From contig NZ_BSKJ01000016.1 of NCBI RefSeq assembly GCF_030159595.1, positions 1-64,000 on the forward strand: a DNA stretch of 64,000 bases. The letters are read 5' to 3'. The DNA is from Pseudomonas putida. Lineage in GTDB: Bacteria > Pseudomonadota > Gammaproteobacteria > Pseudomonadales > Pseudomonadaceae. A program made the translations under genes and the position numbers. Shown here piece by piece: positions 8,421 through 16,721 of this stretch. How positions within the stretch are numbered: position 1 is the first letter of the stretch; the number at the start of each line of letters is the position of its first letter. The notes under the pieces are model-generated. The model did not search any database. It was not told the DNA's origin and saw only the letters and a program-made list of their open reading frames with translations.

Positions 8421-9461
8421 ATGCACCTGTCCCTCGACAGCGGCTGGCGCATGCCCGCCGAATGGGCACGCCACGCGGCAACCTGGATGGTCTGGCCACA
8501 CAATCAGGCCCTGTGGGAAAGCGGCTGGAACGTGCGCCTGGCCGATGTACAGCAGGACTACGCCCGTGTCGCGGCGGCCATCGCCCGTTTCGAGCCGGTG
8601 AAAATGGTGGTCGACCCGTCTGCCATGGCCAGCGCCCGCGCCCTCTGCGGTGCCAACATCGAACTGATCGAACTGGCCGTGGACGACAGCTGGTGCCGTG
8701 ACAGCGGCCCGAGCTTCGTCTGCCACCCGCAGCATGGACTGGCCGGCCTGAGCTGGCGCTTCAATGCCTGGGGTGGCAAGTCGCAGCACAGCCTGGACCG
8801 CAGCCTGGGCCGGCGCATCCTCGACCACCTGGGCCTGGACGGTTTCAGCACTGCGCTGTGCAACGAGGGCGGTGCGATTCATGTCGATGGCGAAGGTACG
8901 CTGATCACCACCGAGTCGGTGCTGCTCAACCCCAACCGCAACCCTGGCGTGAGCAAGGCCGAGTTCGAGGCCTGCTTTGCCCGCCACCTGGGCATCCGCA
9001 AGACCATCTGGCTGCCGGGTGACCCGCAGTACGTCACTGGCGACATGACCGACGGCCATGTGGATGGCGTGTGTGCCTTCGCCCGTCCTGGCGCGCTGCT
9101 GGTCGATGCCACCCATGATACGCACTCGGTGTACGCCGAAGTCGTGCGAGAGAACCGTCGCGCCCTGGAACTGGCTACCGACGCCCAGGGCCGCCACTTC
9201 GAACTGCTCGACCTGTACGAGGCCAGCGCTGCGGTCGACCAGGACGCCGAAGTGTTCTGCGCCTCCTACACCAACTTCTACATCGCCAACGGCGCGATCA
9301 TCATGCCGGCCTATGGCATCGCTGCCGACCAGGAAGCGGCTAAGCAACTGGCCCACGCCTTCCCGGGTCGGGAGATCGTGCCGGTGCGCATCGACCACAT
9401 TGCCCACGGTGGTGGCGGCATTCACTGCATCACCCAGCAACAGCCGGAGGTGCAGCCATGA
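8421..9461 (+). CDS. aguA: Agmatine deiminase (cytosolic)
   Basis: A 346-residue porphyromonas-type peptidyl-arginine deiminase-fold enzyme hydrolysing agmatine to N-carbamoylputrescine and ammonia. Substrate motifs are present: WPHNQALW near the N-terminus, DSWCRDSGPSF (guanidinium-binding Asp), GGAIHVDGEGT, DGHVDG, and the catalytic Cys in GGGIHCIT at the C-terminus. No signal peptide. It overlaps the amidase gene by 4 bases (ATGA), so translation is coupled. The gene order deiminase-amidase-binding protein-deiminase resembles the agu2ABCA' operon reported in P. aeruginosa PA14, as I recall it. Confidence 0.92.
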   Translation: MHLSLDSGWRMPAEWARHAATWMVWPHNQALWESGWNVRLADVQQDYARVAAAIARFEPVKMVVDPSAMASARALCGANIELIELAVDDSWCRDSGPSFVCHPQHGLAGLSWRFNAWGGKSQHSLDRSLGRRILDHLGLDGFSTALCNEGGAIHVDGEGTLITTESVLLNPNRNPGVSKAEFEACFARHLGIRKTIWLPGDPQYVTGDMTDGHVDGVCAFARPGALLVDATHDTHSVYAEVVRENRRALELATDAQGRHFELLDLYEASAAVDQDAEVFCASYTNFYIANGAIIMPAYGIAADQEAAKQLAHAFPGREIVPVRIDHIAHGGGGIHCITQQQPEVQP

Positions 9462-10354
9462 GCCTGCTGCGCGTGGCCACCACGCAAATGCCGTGCAGCT
9501 GGAACCTGCCCGATAACCTCGACCGTGCCGAACGACTGGTGCGCCAGGCTGCAGCCAAAGGCGCCCAGGTGATCCTGCTGCAAGAACTGTTCGCCACACC
9601 GTACTTCTGCATCGAGCAGGACCACCAGCACCAGGCCCTCGCCCAGCCCTACCCCGACAGCCCGATCCTGCAACGCTTCGCCGCGCTGGCCGGCGAGCTG
9701 GGCGTCGTGCTGCCGCTGAGCTGGTACGAGCGCGCCGGCAATGCCTTCTTCAACTCGCTGACCGTGGCGGATGCCGATGGCCGCCTGCTGGGCGTGTACC
9801 GCAAGACTCACATCCCCAACGCCATCGGCTACCAGGAGAAGGAGTACTTCAGCCCCGGCGACACAGGTTTCAAGGTCTGGGATACCGCCTTTGGCCGCCT
9901 GGGTATCGGCATCTGCTGGGACCAATGGTTTCCCGAAACGGCCCGCTGCCTGGCACTGATGGGCGCCGAAGTGCTCCTGTTCCCTACCGCTATCGGCTCT
10001 GAGCCCGGTTGCGCCGAACTGGACTCGCGCGACCATTGGCAAGTGGTCATGCGCGGCCACGCGGCCGCCAACCTGCTGCCGGTGGTGGCGGCCAATCGCG
10101 TTGGCGAGGAAGTCGCCGCCAGCGATGCGTCGTTGACCATGCACTTCTACGGTTCGTCGTTCATCTGTGACCACAAGGGCGCCATGCTCGCCGAAGCCGA
10201 CCGTACCAGCAGCGGCATCTGGCTGCACGACCTGGACCTGACAGGCATGCGCGAAGACCGCCTGAGCTGGGGCATCTACCGCGATCGTCGCCCGGAAATG
10301 TACGCCGCCCTGCTGACCCTGGACGGCAAGCATCCACATACGCTGAGGGCCTGA
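9458..10354 (+). CDS. aguB: N-carbamoylputrescine amidase
   Basis: A 298-residue carbon-nitrogen hydrolase converting N-carbamoylputrescine to putrescine, CO2 and ammonia. The Glu-Lys-Cys triad is visible: LLQELFATPYF (Glu), YRKTHIPN (Lys) and GICWDQWFPE (Cys), with the HWQVVMRGHAAANLLPVV helix typical of AguB. Length is normal. It is translationally coupled to aguA and ends 2 bases before the binding-protein gene, so the operon is tight. Confidence 0.93.
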   Translation: MSLLRVATTQMPCSWNLPDNLDRAERLVRQAAAKGAQVILLQELFATPYFCIEQDHQHQALAQPYPDSPILQRFAALAGELGVVLPLSWYERAGNAFFNSLTVADADGRLLGVYRKTHIPNAIGYQEKEYFSPGDTGFKVWDTAFGRLGIGICWDQWFPETARCLALMGAEVLLFPTAIGSEPGCAELDSRDHWQVVMRGHAAANLLPVVAANRVGEEVAASDASLTMHFYGSSFICDHKGAMLAEADRTSSGIWLHDLDLTGMREDRLSWGIYRDRRPEMYAALLTLDGKHPHTLRA

Positions 10355-10356
10355 GC

Positions 10357-11442
10357 ATGAAACGCCACGTTCTAGCCGCAATGGCGCTGGCCCTCTGCGC
10401 CAGCCACGCCCAGGCCGAGCAGCCCGCGCTGCGCCTGTACAACTGGGCCGACTATTTTGCCGAGGACACCCTCAAGCAGTTCACCGCCGAAACCGGCATC
10501 CAGGTGATCTACGACGTCATGGACGGCAGTGAAGTGCTCGAAGCCAAGCTGATGTCAGGGCGCAGTGGCTACGACCTGGTGTTCCCCGGTGACACCGTTG
10601 CCGAGCGGCTGATGCGCGCCGGCAGCCTGCAGCCGCTGGACCATAGCCGCCTTGAGGCGTTGGACGACATCGAGCCCGGCCTGCGCCAGCTGCATGCGCG
10701 TTACCCCAAGGCCAGCCAGGCCACCGTGCCCTACACCTGGGGCACCATCGGCCTGACGGTGAATGCCGAAAAAGTCCGCCAGCGCATGCCCGATGCGCCG
10801 CTGGACAACCTCGACCTGCTGTTCAAGCCAGAGCTGGCCGCCAAGTTCGCCGACTGTGGCATCTCGGTGATCGACTCGCCTGACGAAGTGCTGGCCGTGG
10901 TCCTCAACTACCTGGGCCGTGAGCCACGCAGCGCCAAGCGTGAAGACCTGGCCGCCGCCAGCGAATTGCTCAAGTCCATACGCCCATATGTGCGCAAGTT
11001 CCAGTCGCAGCCGGTGACCGAACTGGTCAACGAGAACCTGTGCGTATCGCTGGGCTACAGCGGCGACGTGATCCAGGCCCAACGTACCGCCGATGCCGCA
11101 GGCAAGCACCTCGACTTCCAGTACCGCGTCCCCCGCCAAGGCACTACGGTGTGGATGGACACCATGGCCATCCCTGCCGATGCCAAACACCCGGAATACG
11201 CCTATCGTTTCATCAACTTCGTCATGCGCCCGGCAAACATGGCCGCCATCAGCAACTTCACCGGTTATCCCACCGCCAGCGCCAAGGCGCGCCAGGCGGT
11301 GGACCCGCGCATGCGTGACAACCCCGATATCTATCTCGACGAAGCCACCTATGCCCGGCTGATCCCGGGCCGCGATATTCCACAGGCCGACATGCGCGCA
11401 CGCATGCGCGTGTGGACGCGCTTCAAGACTGCACAGGACTGA
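10357..11442 (+). CDS. Orphan periplasmic polyamine-binding protein (PotF/PotD-like)
   Basis: A 361-residue extracellular solute-binding protein with a Sec signal peptide (hydrophobic core after MKRH, cleavage near ASHAQA-EQ). LRLYNWADYFAEDTL is the classic PotF/SpuD N-terminal ligand wall, and YDLVFPGDT, YTWGTIGLTVN and GYSGDVIQA follow as in putrescine/spermidine binders. No ABC permease or ATPase gene accompanies it, so it must either feed a transporter encoded elsewhere or serve as a sensor or partner for the exported deiminase encoded next. The start lies 2 bases after aguB. Confidence 0.88.
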   Translation: MKRHVLAAMALALCASHAQAEQPALRLYNWADYFAEDTLKQFTAETGIQVIYDVMDGSEVLEAKLMSGRSGYDLVFPGDTVAERLMRAGSLQPLDHSRLEALDDIEPGLRQLHARYPKASQATVPYTWGTIGLTVNAEKVRQRMPDAPLDNLDLLFKPELAAKFADCGISVIDSPDEVLAVVLNYLGREPRSAKREDLAAASELLKSIRPYVRKFQSQPVTELVNENLCVSLGYSGDVIQAQRTADAAGKHLDFQYRVPRQGTTVWMDTMAIPADAKHPEYAYRFINFVMRPANMAAISNFTGYPTASAKARQAVDPRMRDNPDIYLDEATYARLIPGRDIPQADMRARMRVWTRFKTAQD

Positions 11443-11445
11443 CCC

Positions 11446-12555
11446 ATGCCAAGCCGTAGAAACTTCCTGCAACTGTCACTGGCCGCCGGCCTCGGTGCTG
11501 GCCTTGGCCTGCCACTGAGCCTGGCCCGCGCCGAAGAGCCAGGGCGCTGGTTCATGCCCGACGAGGGCGAGCCGCAGCAACGCGCCTTCATCGCCTTCGG
11601 CGCCCAGGATGCCATCTGGGAAGACTTCACTGCCGATGTGCAAACCGCCCTGGGCCGCATCGCCCAAGCCATCGCGCGTTATCAGCCAGTCACCGTGTTC
11701 TGCCGGGCCAGCGAACGCAAGCTGGCCGAGCAGCACTGTGGCAGCTCGCGCACAAGCTTTGTCGAGTGCGACCTGGACGACATCTGGATGCGCGACATCG
11801 GCGCCAACTTTGTGCTCGATGACGACGGCGCGCTGGGCGCGGTCGACTTCAACTTCAACGGCTGGGGCAACAAGCAGCGCCACCGCAACGATGCGCAGCT
11901 GGCCAAGCGTGTCGCCACCCTGGCCGGCGGCCATTACCAGCGCAGCGAGCTGGTAGGTGAAGGTGGCGCCATTGAAGTGGATGGCCATGGCACTGGCATC
12001 ATGACCGAAAGCAGTTGGGTGAATGCCAACCGCAACCCGGACTGGAGCAAAGCCGACGTCGAGGCCGAGCTCAAGGCGCGCCTGGGGTTGAGCAAGGTGA
12101 TCTGGCTGCCGGGTATTGCCGGCAAGGACATTACCGACGGGCATGTGGACTTCTATGCCCGCTTCGTGCGGCCAGGGGTGGTGATTGCCAACTTGGACAA
12201 TGACCCGGATTCATATGACTACGCCGTAACGCGCAAGCACCTGGAGATCCTCAAGCGGGCCACCGATGCCGAGGGGCGCAGATTGCAGATACATGCGGTG
12301 TCACCACCAATGCGCGGGCGGCGTAACAGGTTCAGCAAAGGCAATGACGACTTTGCGGCGGGGTATATCAATTACTTCGTGATCAATGACGCGATCATTG
12401 CGCCGCAGTTTGGCGATGCGCAGGCAGATGAGAAGGCACGGGCGTTGCTGGCAGCTTTGTACCCTGAGCGCGATGTTGTGCAGCTGGACATTGATGCCAT
12501 TGCGGCCGGGGGTGGGGGGATTCACTGTGTGACCCATCAGTGTCCGGCTGTCTGA
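11446..12555 (+). CDS. Second agmatine deiminase, Tat-exported
   Basis: A 369-residue paralogue of AguA with an N-terminal twin-arginine signal: PSRRNFLQLSLAAG, a long hydrophobic stretch, then a likely cleavage at LARA-EE (about residue 29). Catalytic features match the first enzyme: DIWMRDIGANF, GGAIEVDGHGT, DGHVDFYARF and the Cys in GGGIHCVT. Predicted location is the periplasm, where it could convert external agmatine to N-carbamoylputrescine. The start is 3 bases after the binding-protein stop. Pairing a cytosolic with an exported copy in one operon is unusual. Confidence 0.9.
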   Translation: MPSRRNFLQLSLAAGLGAGLGLPLSLARAEEPGRWFMPDEGEPQQRAFIAFGAQDAIWEDFTADVQTALGRIAQAIARYQPVTVFCRASERKLAEQHCGSSRTSFVECDLDDIWMRDIGANFVLDDDGALGAVDFNFNGWGNKQRHRNDAQLAKRVATLAGGHYQRSELVGEGGAIEVDGHGTGIMTESSWVNANRNPDWSKADVEAELKARLGLSKVIWLPGIAGKDITDGHVDFYARFVRPGVVIANLDNDPDSYDYAVTRKHLEILKRATDAEGRRLQIHAVSPPMRGRRNRFSKGNDDFAAGYINYFVINDAIIAPQFGDAQADEKARALLAALYPERDVVQLDIDAIAAGGGGIHCVTHQCPAV

Positions 12556-12564
12556 TTGATGTCG

Positions 12565-12674
12565 CCTGTACCGGCCTCTTCGCGGGCAAGCCCGCTCCCA
12601 CAGGTACTCCACAGACCTTGATCCTGTGGTTCTCCTGTGGGAGCGGGCTTGCCCGCGAAGAGGCCGGTACAGGC
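12565..12674. repeat. Inverted REP pair (right flank of agmatine cassette)
   Basis: Starts with CTGTACCGGCCTCTTCGCGG and ends with CGCGAAGAGGCCGGTACAGG, two facing REP copies. It lies just past the second deiminase stop and probably also terminates the operon. Confidence 0.85.
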
Positions 12675-12678
12675 TCCC

Positions 12679-13212
12679 TCAATCTCGGCGCCGACGCCGC
12701 CCGGTGATCATCGAAAGTGGCAAATTCTCTCGCAGGCGCACGCTCTCGTAAACGGCCGCCAGCACATGCACGCAAACCAGCACCAGCACCGCATCGGCCA
12801 ACCAGCTGTGCAAGTCGGTAGGCCAGTCCTCGCCCCACAAGGCATCCACCTCCTGCGATGCCCACCCAGTCAGGACCAGGCCGACAATGCCGGTCAGCAT
12901 CAGCATCATCACCAGGGCGCCAATCGGCGAATGCCCCAGGCGATGACAAGGCTCCCCCCGCAGCAGCTTGCGGGCATGCCCTGCCAGGCGCGCCGGGGTT
13001 GGCCAGAAATCGGCCCAGCGCGCACTGCGTGGCCCGACAAAGCCCCACACCAGGCGCAGCATCACGCAGGCCAATGCGTAGTAACCGAGCCACTGGTGCC
13101 AGTCGTCACCTTCTTCGTTGAAAAAATAATCCGCGAAGAACACGCCGGCGATGGAGAGATGGCACAGCCGCAGGAGCGGGTCCCACAGCTGCACCGTACC
13201 GTTGCTGTTCAA
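12679..13212 (-). CDS. Cytochrome b561-type membrane haem protein
   Basis: A 177-residue inner-membrane protein with four hydrophobic helices (about residues 12-30, 38-60, 95-118, 133-158). Haem-ligand-type histidines lie in DPLLRLCHLSIAG, WHQWLGYYALAC, LHSWLADAVL and CVHVLAAVYES. It matches the short cytochrome b/b6 (CybB/HydC-like) family that passes electrons between quinol and a periplasmic partner. Its start overlaps the stop of the PepSY gene by 4 bases, so the two form an operon. Partner and substrate are not evident. Confidence 0.85.
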   Translation of the reverse strand: MNSNGTVQLWDPLLRLCHLSIAGVFFADYFFNEEGDDWHQWLGYYALACVMLRLVWGFVGPRSARWADFWPTPARLAGHARKLLRGEPCHRLGHSPIGALVMMLMLTGIVGLVLTGWASQEVDALWGEDWPTDLHSWLADAVLVLVCVHVLAAVYESVRLRENLPLSMITGRRRRRD

Positions 13213-13475
13213 TCGTGGTACTCGGACTTGACCGCCTTGCCGGTCACCGGATCATGGTAGATCTCGACCTTGCGGCCATCCTTGTCGAAACCGTAGATCT
13301 CATAGCAGTTGCCCTTGGTCACCTTGAACTTGTTGATCTTGTAGCCCTGTTCCTTGAGCTGCGCCTGGAACTTGTCCGCGTCTTGCCAAGTGCTTTTGTC
13401 AGCGCTGGTGCATTGGGTGGCGGCGAATGCTGTGCTGCTGCCGATCAGGAAAAACAGGGCTATCAGAATGCGCAT
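13209..13475 (-). CDS. Secreted PepSY-domain protein
   Basis: An 88-residue protein with a Sec signal (ILIALFFLIGSSTAFA-A, cleavage near residue 19) followed by one PepSY domain: DADKFQAQLKEQGYKINKFK, then YEIYGFDKDGRKVEIYHDP. The ATG at 13475 has GGAG 9 bases upstream and begins directly with the signal peptide; an ATG five codons earlier is less likely. A PepSY protein co-transcribed with cytochrome b561 is a common arrangement in proteobacteria. The periplasmic role is unknown. Confidence 0.85.
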   Translation of the reverse strand: MRILIALFFLIGSSTAFAATQCTSADKSTWQDADKFQAQLKEQGYKINKFKVTKGNCYEIYGFDKDGRKVEIYHDPVTGKAVKSEYHD

Positions 13476-13552
13476 TGGAATGAGCTCCATTCAGTTGAGT
13501 GAAAACAGCACGAAACTCAGCTTAGTTGGATTGTTCGGTCGGCGCCCATTGA

Positions 13553-13586
13553 TTTGTTTTTCACATCAATCCCAAAGAAAAACAAA
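13553..13586. promoter_or_regulatory. 10-bp inverted repeat in the PepSY/thiolase divergent region
   Basis: TTTGTTTTTC (13553-13562) and GAAAAACAAA (13577-13586) are exact inverted copies around a 14-base spacer, midway between divergent genes. It could be an operator or promoter-proximal structure; no regulator is identified. Confidence 0.4.
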
Positions 13587-13651
13587 CTTAACAAATGAGC
13601 CAAAGCCGCCGATGCTTGGGGCATTTCGCCCACCATACGGAGAACAACAAC

Positions 13652-14830
13652 ATGAACGACGTGGTCATCGTCGCCGCAACCCGTACCGCCATCGGCAGCT
13701 TCCAGGGCGCCCTGGCGACGGTACCTGCCGTCGACCTCGGTGCCGCTGTGATCAAACGCCTGCTGGAGCAGACCGGGCTAGACCCGGCGCAGGTCGACGA
13801 AGTAATCCTTGGCCAGGTGCTCACCGCAGGCGCCGGCCAGAACCCGGCACGCCAGGCCGCGATCAAGGCCGGCCTGCCCTACAGCGTACCGGCACTGACC
13901 CTGAACAAGGTCTGCGGCTCGGGCCTCAAGGCCTTGCACCTGGCCGCCCAGGCCATTCGCTGCGGCGACGCAGACGTGGTGATTGCCGGCGGCCAAGAGA
14001 ACATGAGCCTTGCGCCGTATGTAATGCCTTCGGCGCGTACCGGCCAACGCATGGGCCATGGCCAGTTGATCGACAGCATGATCACCGACGGCCTGTGGGA
14101 TGCCTTCAACGATTACCACATGGGTATCACCGCCGAGAACCTTGTGGACAAGTACAACCTCAGCCGTGAACAGCAGGACGCCTTTGCCGCTGAATCGCAG
14201 CGCAAGGCAGTGGCGGCTATCGAGGCCGGGCGTTTCGATGATGAAATCACGCCGATCGTGATGCCGCAGAAAAAGGGCGAGCCCAACGTGTTCGCGCGTG
14301 ACGAACAGCCACGCCCGGGTACCACTGCTGACTCGCTGGCCAAACTGCGCCCGGCCTTCAAGAAGGACGGCAGCGTCACCGCCGGCAACGCCTCCAGCCT
14401 GAATGACGGCGCAGCCGCCGTGCTGCTGATGAGCGCCGCCAAGGCCAAGGCACTTGGCCTGCCGGTGCTGGCGAAGATTGCGGCCTATGCCAGTGCCGGG
14501 GTAGACCCGGCGATCATGGGGATCGGCCCGGTTTCCGCGACCCAGCGCTGCCTGAGCAAGGCGGGCTGGCAGTTGGCCGAACTGGACCTGATCGAGGCCA
14601 ACGAAGCATTCGCCGCGCAAGCGCTGGCGGTGGGCAAGGCACTGGAGTGGGATGCTGCGCGGGTCAACGTGAATGGCGGAGCAATTGCGTTAGGCCACCC
14701 GATTGGTGCGTCCGGCTGCCGGGTGCTGGTGACCTTGCTGCACGAGATGATCAAGCGGGATGTCAAGAAAGGCCTGGCCACCTTGTGCATTGGCGGTGGG
14801 CAAGGGGTGGCGCTGGCGATCGAGCGTTGA
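13652..14830 (+). CDS. Acetyl-CoA acetyltransferase (thiolase)
   Basis: A 392-residue thiolase condensing two acetyl-CoA to acetoacetyl-CoA or running in reverse. The active-site set is complete: acylated Cys in NKVCGSGLKAL near residue 88, GQENMS, NEAFAAQA, His in GHPIGASGCR near 349, and Cys in LCIGGGQG near 379. The ATG at 13652 has GGAGAA upstream and gives the usual N-terminus NDVVIVAATRTAIG. Closest in type to AtoB/YqeF. No partner genes of butyrate or PHB metabolism are adjacent. Confidence 0.92.
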   Translation: MNDVVIVAATRTAIGSFQGALATVPAVDLGAAVIKRLLEQTGLDPAQVDEVILGQVLTAGAGQNPARQAAIKAGLPYSVPALTLNKVCGSGLKALHLAAQAIRCGDADVVIAGGQENMSLAPYVMPSARTGQRMGHGQLIDSMITDGLWDAFNDYHMGITAENLVDKYNLSREQQDAFAAESQRKAVAAIEAGRFDDEITPIVMPQKKGEPNVFARDEQPRPGTTADSLAKLRPAFKKDGSVTAGNASSLNDGAAAVLLMSAAKAKALGLPVLAKIAAYASAGVDPAIMGIGPVSATQRCLSKAGWQLAELDLIEANEAFAAQALAVGKALEWDAARVNVNGGAIALGHPIGASGCRVLVTLLHEMIKRDVKKGLATLCIGGGQGVALAIER

Positions 14831-14854
14831 GTCGGGATTGATGCAAGCAGGCCC

Positions 14855-14886
14855 GGCCCTATCGCTGGCTTGCCGGCGATAGGGCC
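14855..14886. terminator. Palindromic terminator/REP after thiolase
   Basis: GGCCCTATCGC (14855-14865) pairs with GCGATAGGGCC (14876-14886) around TGGCTTGCCG. It is placed between convergent genes and likely terminates both. Confidence 0.65.
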
Positions 14887-14914
14887 AGGCCTGTCTACTT
14901 GGCCATCTCAGCCT

Positions 14915-15634
14915 TCAGAACCGTTCATCGGCAATGGCCGGTAAGGTCAGTTCCCGCACATAGCTCGCCGCCGACAGCTCCAGCAGCGTGCGTACCATCA
15001 GCACCACATCGTGCAGCGGTATCAGCCCCCCGTCCCCACGCGCGACAGCCTCGGCCAACGGCACATCCAGGCTGTCTTCGGTATTCAGATACCCCAGGTT
15101 CAGGCACGTCACCCCAAGGCCCTGCCCCCGATAACCTTCGCGCAACGCCTCGGCGATACCGCGCAGGGCGAATTTTGAGGCAGCAAAAGTCACTTCCGGG
15201 CGGCCACTCTGGGGCAAGCCCGAGGTGGAGCCCGTCAGAATGATCCGTGGTTTTTCGCTTTCAAGCAGCAACGGCAGCAGCCGCTTGATCAGCAGGATGG
15301 GCGCCGTGATGTTGCAGTCGACCATGCGCTGCAATTCCACATCACGGTCTTCGAGGAAGCTGTAGTGTGCTTCGAACGCTCCGGTTTCCCAGAGCCCGAG
15401 GTTGTAGATCAGCGTATCTACGCCACCATCGGCCAGTGCTTCGGCAATCGCCTCGACGGCGGCAGCAGGCTGGCCAAGATCGGCCTCAATCCACCGAGCC
15501 TCGATATCCTTGCCGGCGTTCACGTCTGCTGGCCGGGTGCGAGAGACACCCATCAATGTGTCACCCGGCTTGCCCAAACCTTCCATGAAAGCCTTGCCCA
15601 GCCCCTTGCTGGCGCCGACTACCAGAACTCGCAT
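14915..15634 (-). CDS. Short-chain dehydrogenase-like protein lacking the catalytic Tyr
   Basis: A 239-residue Rossmann-fold SDR. The nucleotide loop VVGASKGLGKAF and the YNLGLWETG segment (NAG position) are present. At the YxxxK catalytic site the codons read Phe-Ala-Ala-Ser-Lys (TTT GCT GCC TCA AAA), so the tyrosine is replaced by phenylalanine while the lysine remains. The serine before it is retained (LTGSTSG). Either the enzyme uses an unusual mechanism or it has become a non-catalytic NAD(P)-binding protein. Length is otherwise normal. Confidence 0.82.
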   Translation of the reverse strand: MRVLVVGASKGLGKAFMEGLGKPGDTLMGVSRTRPADVNAGKDIEARWIEADLGQPAAAVEAIAEALADGGVDTLIYNLGLWETGAFEAHYSFLEDRDVELQRMVDCNITAPILLIKRLLPLLLESEKPRIILTGSTSGLPQSGRPEVTFAASKFALRGIAEALREGYRGQGLGVTCLNLGYLNTEDSLDVPLAEAVARGDGGLIPLHDVVLMVRTLLELSAASYVRELTLPAIADERF

Positions 15635-15688
15635 CGCATCACTCCCTGTCGATTTGAATCAGAGTCGGCATTCTAGGGGGTTTACAGA

Positions 15689-16513
15689 TCAAGCGGCGAC
15701 AGCGATCTGTTTCAGCGAGTCATTCAGGGCCTTGACCAGTACGGCCACTTCCTGGCACTTCTGCACAGCCAGGTCCAGTGGGCTGTGCAGCAACGCGCAC
15801 GATGGCGCCACCCACAGCCGCTCACCCAGACGCTCGTGGGCATCGCGTAGCAGGTCCAGGGTCTTTTCCTGATTGCAACGCGAGGCGTCGCGGCCATCGA
15901 CCAGGCCCAGCGACAGTACCTTGTAGGCCGGCAGGCGGTCGAGCATGGTGGTGTACTGCTCGGGCGCCTGCACCAGGTCGATGTGCAAGCCATCGACCGG
16001 CAGGTTCGCGGCCAGGCCAAGGTTGCCTTCAAGGCCACCCGCGTAAGTGGCGATCAACTTCTTCAAAGGTGCGCGCTGAAGAATGTTGTAAACGCGCTCG
16101 TAGGCGTTTTTCCAATCTTGCGGCAACTCAAGGGCGAGAATCGGTTCGTCGATCTGCACCCACTCAACGCCCAGGGCAGCCAGGCGGTTGAGGGTTTGGT
16201 CATACAGTGGCAGCAGGCTGTCGAGCAGCTCCAGCTTGTCGACATCACCGGCCTTGGCTTTGGCCTGCCACAGGTAGCTCAACGGGCCCAGCAACACCGG
16301 CTTGACCGCATGGCCCAGGGCTGTGGCTTGCGCTACTTCCTCGAAAAGCTGTTCCCAGTTCTGGGCAAACGGCTGGTGGTCACCGGCCAACACTTGGCCG
16401 TACCAGGCAATTTCGCCGACTGGCAGCAGTTCAATGCCGGCGTCTTTCTGCACCTGCCACAGCTCATGGTCGCGGCCGGTGTGTGGAAAGCCCAGGTTGT
16501 GTGCCAGTGCCAT
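15689..16513 (-). CDS. MetE N-terminal-domain-only protein
   Basis: A 274-residue protein aligning by eye only with the N-terminal barrel of cobalamin-independent methionine synthase (MetE, about 760 residues): ALAHNLGFP, DAGIELLPVGEIAWY, LGHAVKPVLLGPLSYLW, GVEWVQIDEPILALELP, LHIDLVQAP, WVAPSCALLHSP. Compared with E. coli MetE it lacks three in-frame blocks (about 30, 50 and 15 residues) and the whole C-terminal domain with the zinc ligands. It cannot be a methionine synthase alone. The frame is clean and AAGGGAC precedes ATG 16513, so it looks maintained rather than decayed. It is divergent from an MTHFR-like gene; a folate or methyl-carrier binding role is possible (inference). Confidence 0.8.
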   Translation of the reverse strand: MALAHNLGFPHTGRDHELWQVQKDAGIELLPVGEIAWYGQVLAGDHQPFAQNWEQLFEEVAQATALGHAVKPVLLGPLSYLWQAKAKAGDVDKLELLDSLLPLYDQTLNRLAALGVEWVQIDEPILALELPQDWKNAYERVYNILQRAPLKKLIATYAGGLEGNLGLAANLPVDGLHIDLVQAPEQYTTMLDRLPAYKVLSLGLVDGRDASRCNQEKTLDLLRDAHERLGERLWVAPSCALLHSPLDLAVQKCQEVAVLVKALNDSLKQIAVAA

Positions 16514-16569
16514 GTCTTGTCCCTTCAGCATGCATAAATGAATGAGGGGATTTTCCGGTTCGCGGGCCG

Positions 16570-16634
16570 TTGAGACAAACTCATTAAATTTGAGATGAAC
16601 TCAAGAATTCTTCATGATCATGTTCATGTCTCAA
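16570..16634. promoter_or_regulatory. Duplicated dyad operator between metE-N and MTHFR-like genes
   Basis: TTGAG-ACAAA-CTCA (16570-16583) and TTGAG-ATGAA-CTCAA (16590-16604) are two copies of one dyad, start to start 20 bases. GTCTCAA (16628-16634) is an inverted third half-site, and AAGAATTCTT plus CATGATCATG lie between. The spacing of about two helical turns in a divergent region suggests cooperative regulator binding. The regulator is unknown. Confidence 0.5.
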
Positions 16635-16721
16635 TCAGAGCACCATCCTGCGCATCCGGACATGACCCGGTCCCCCTTCTGCCGCACAATGCCACCCTGA
16701 CCACACCAGGTGCCCGGCCAC

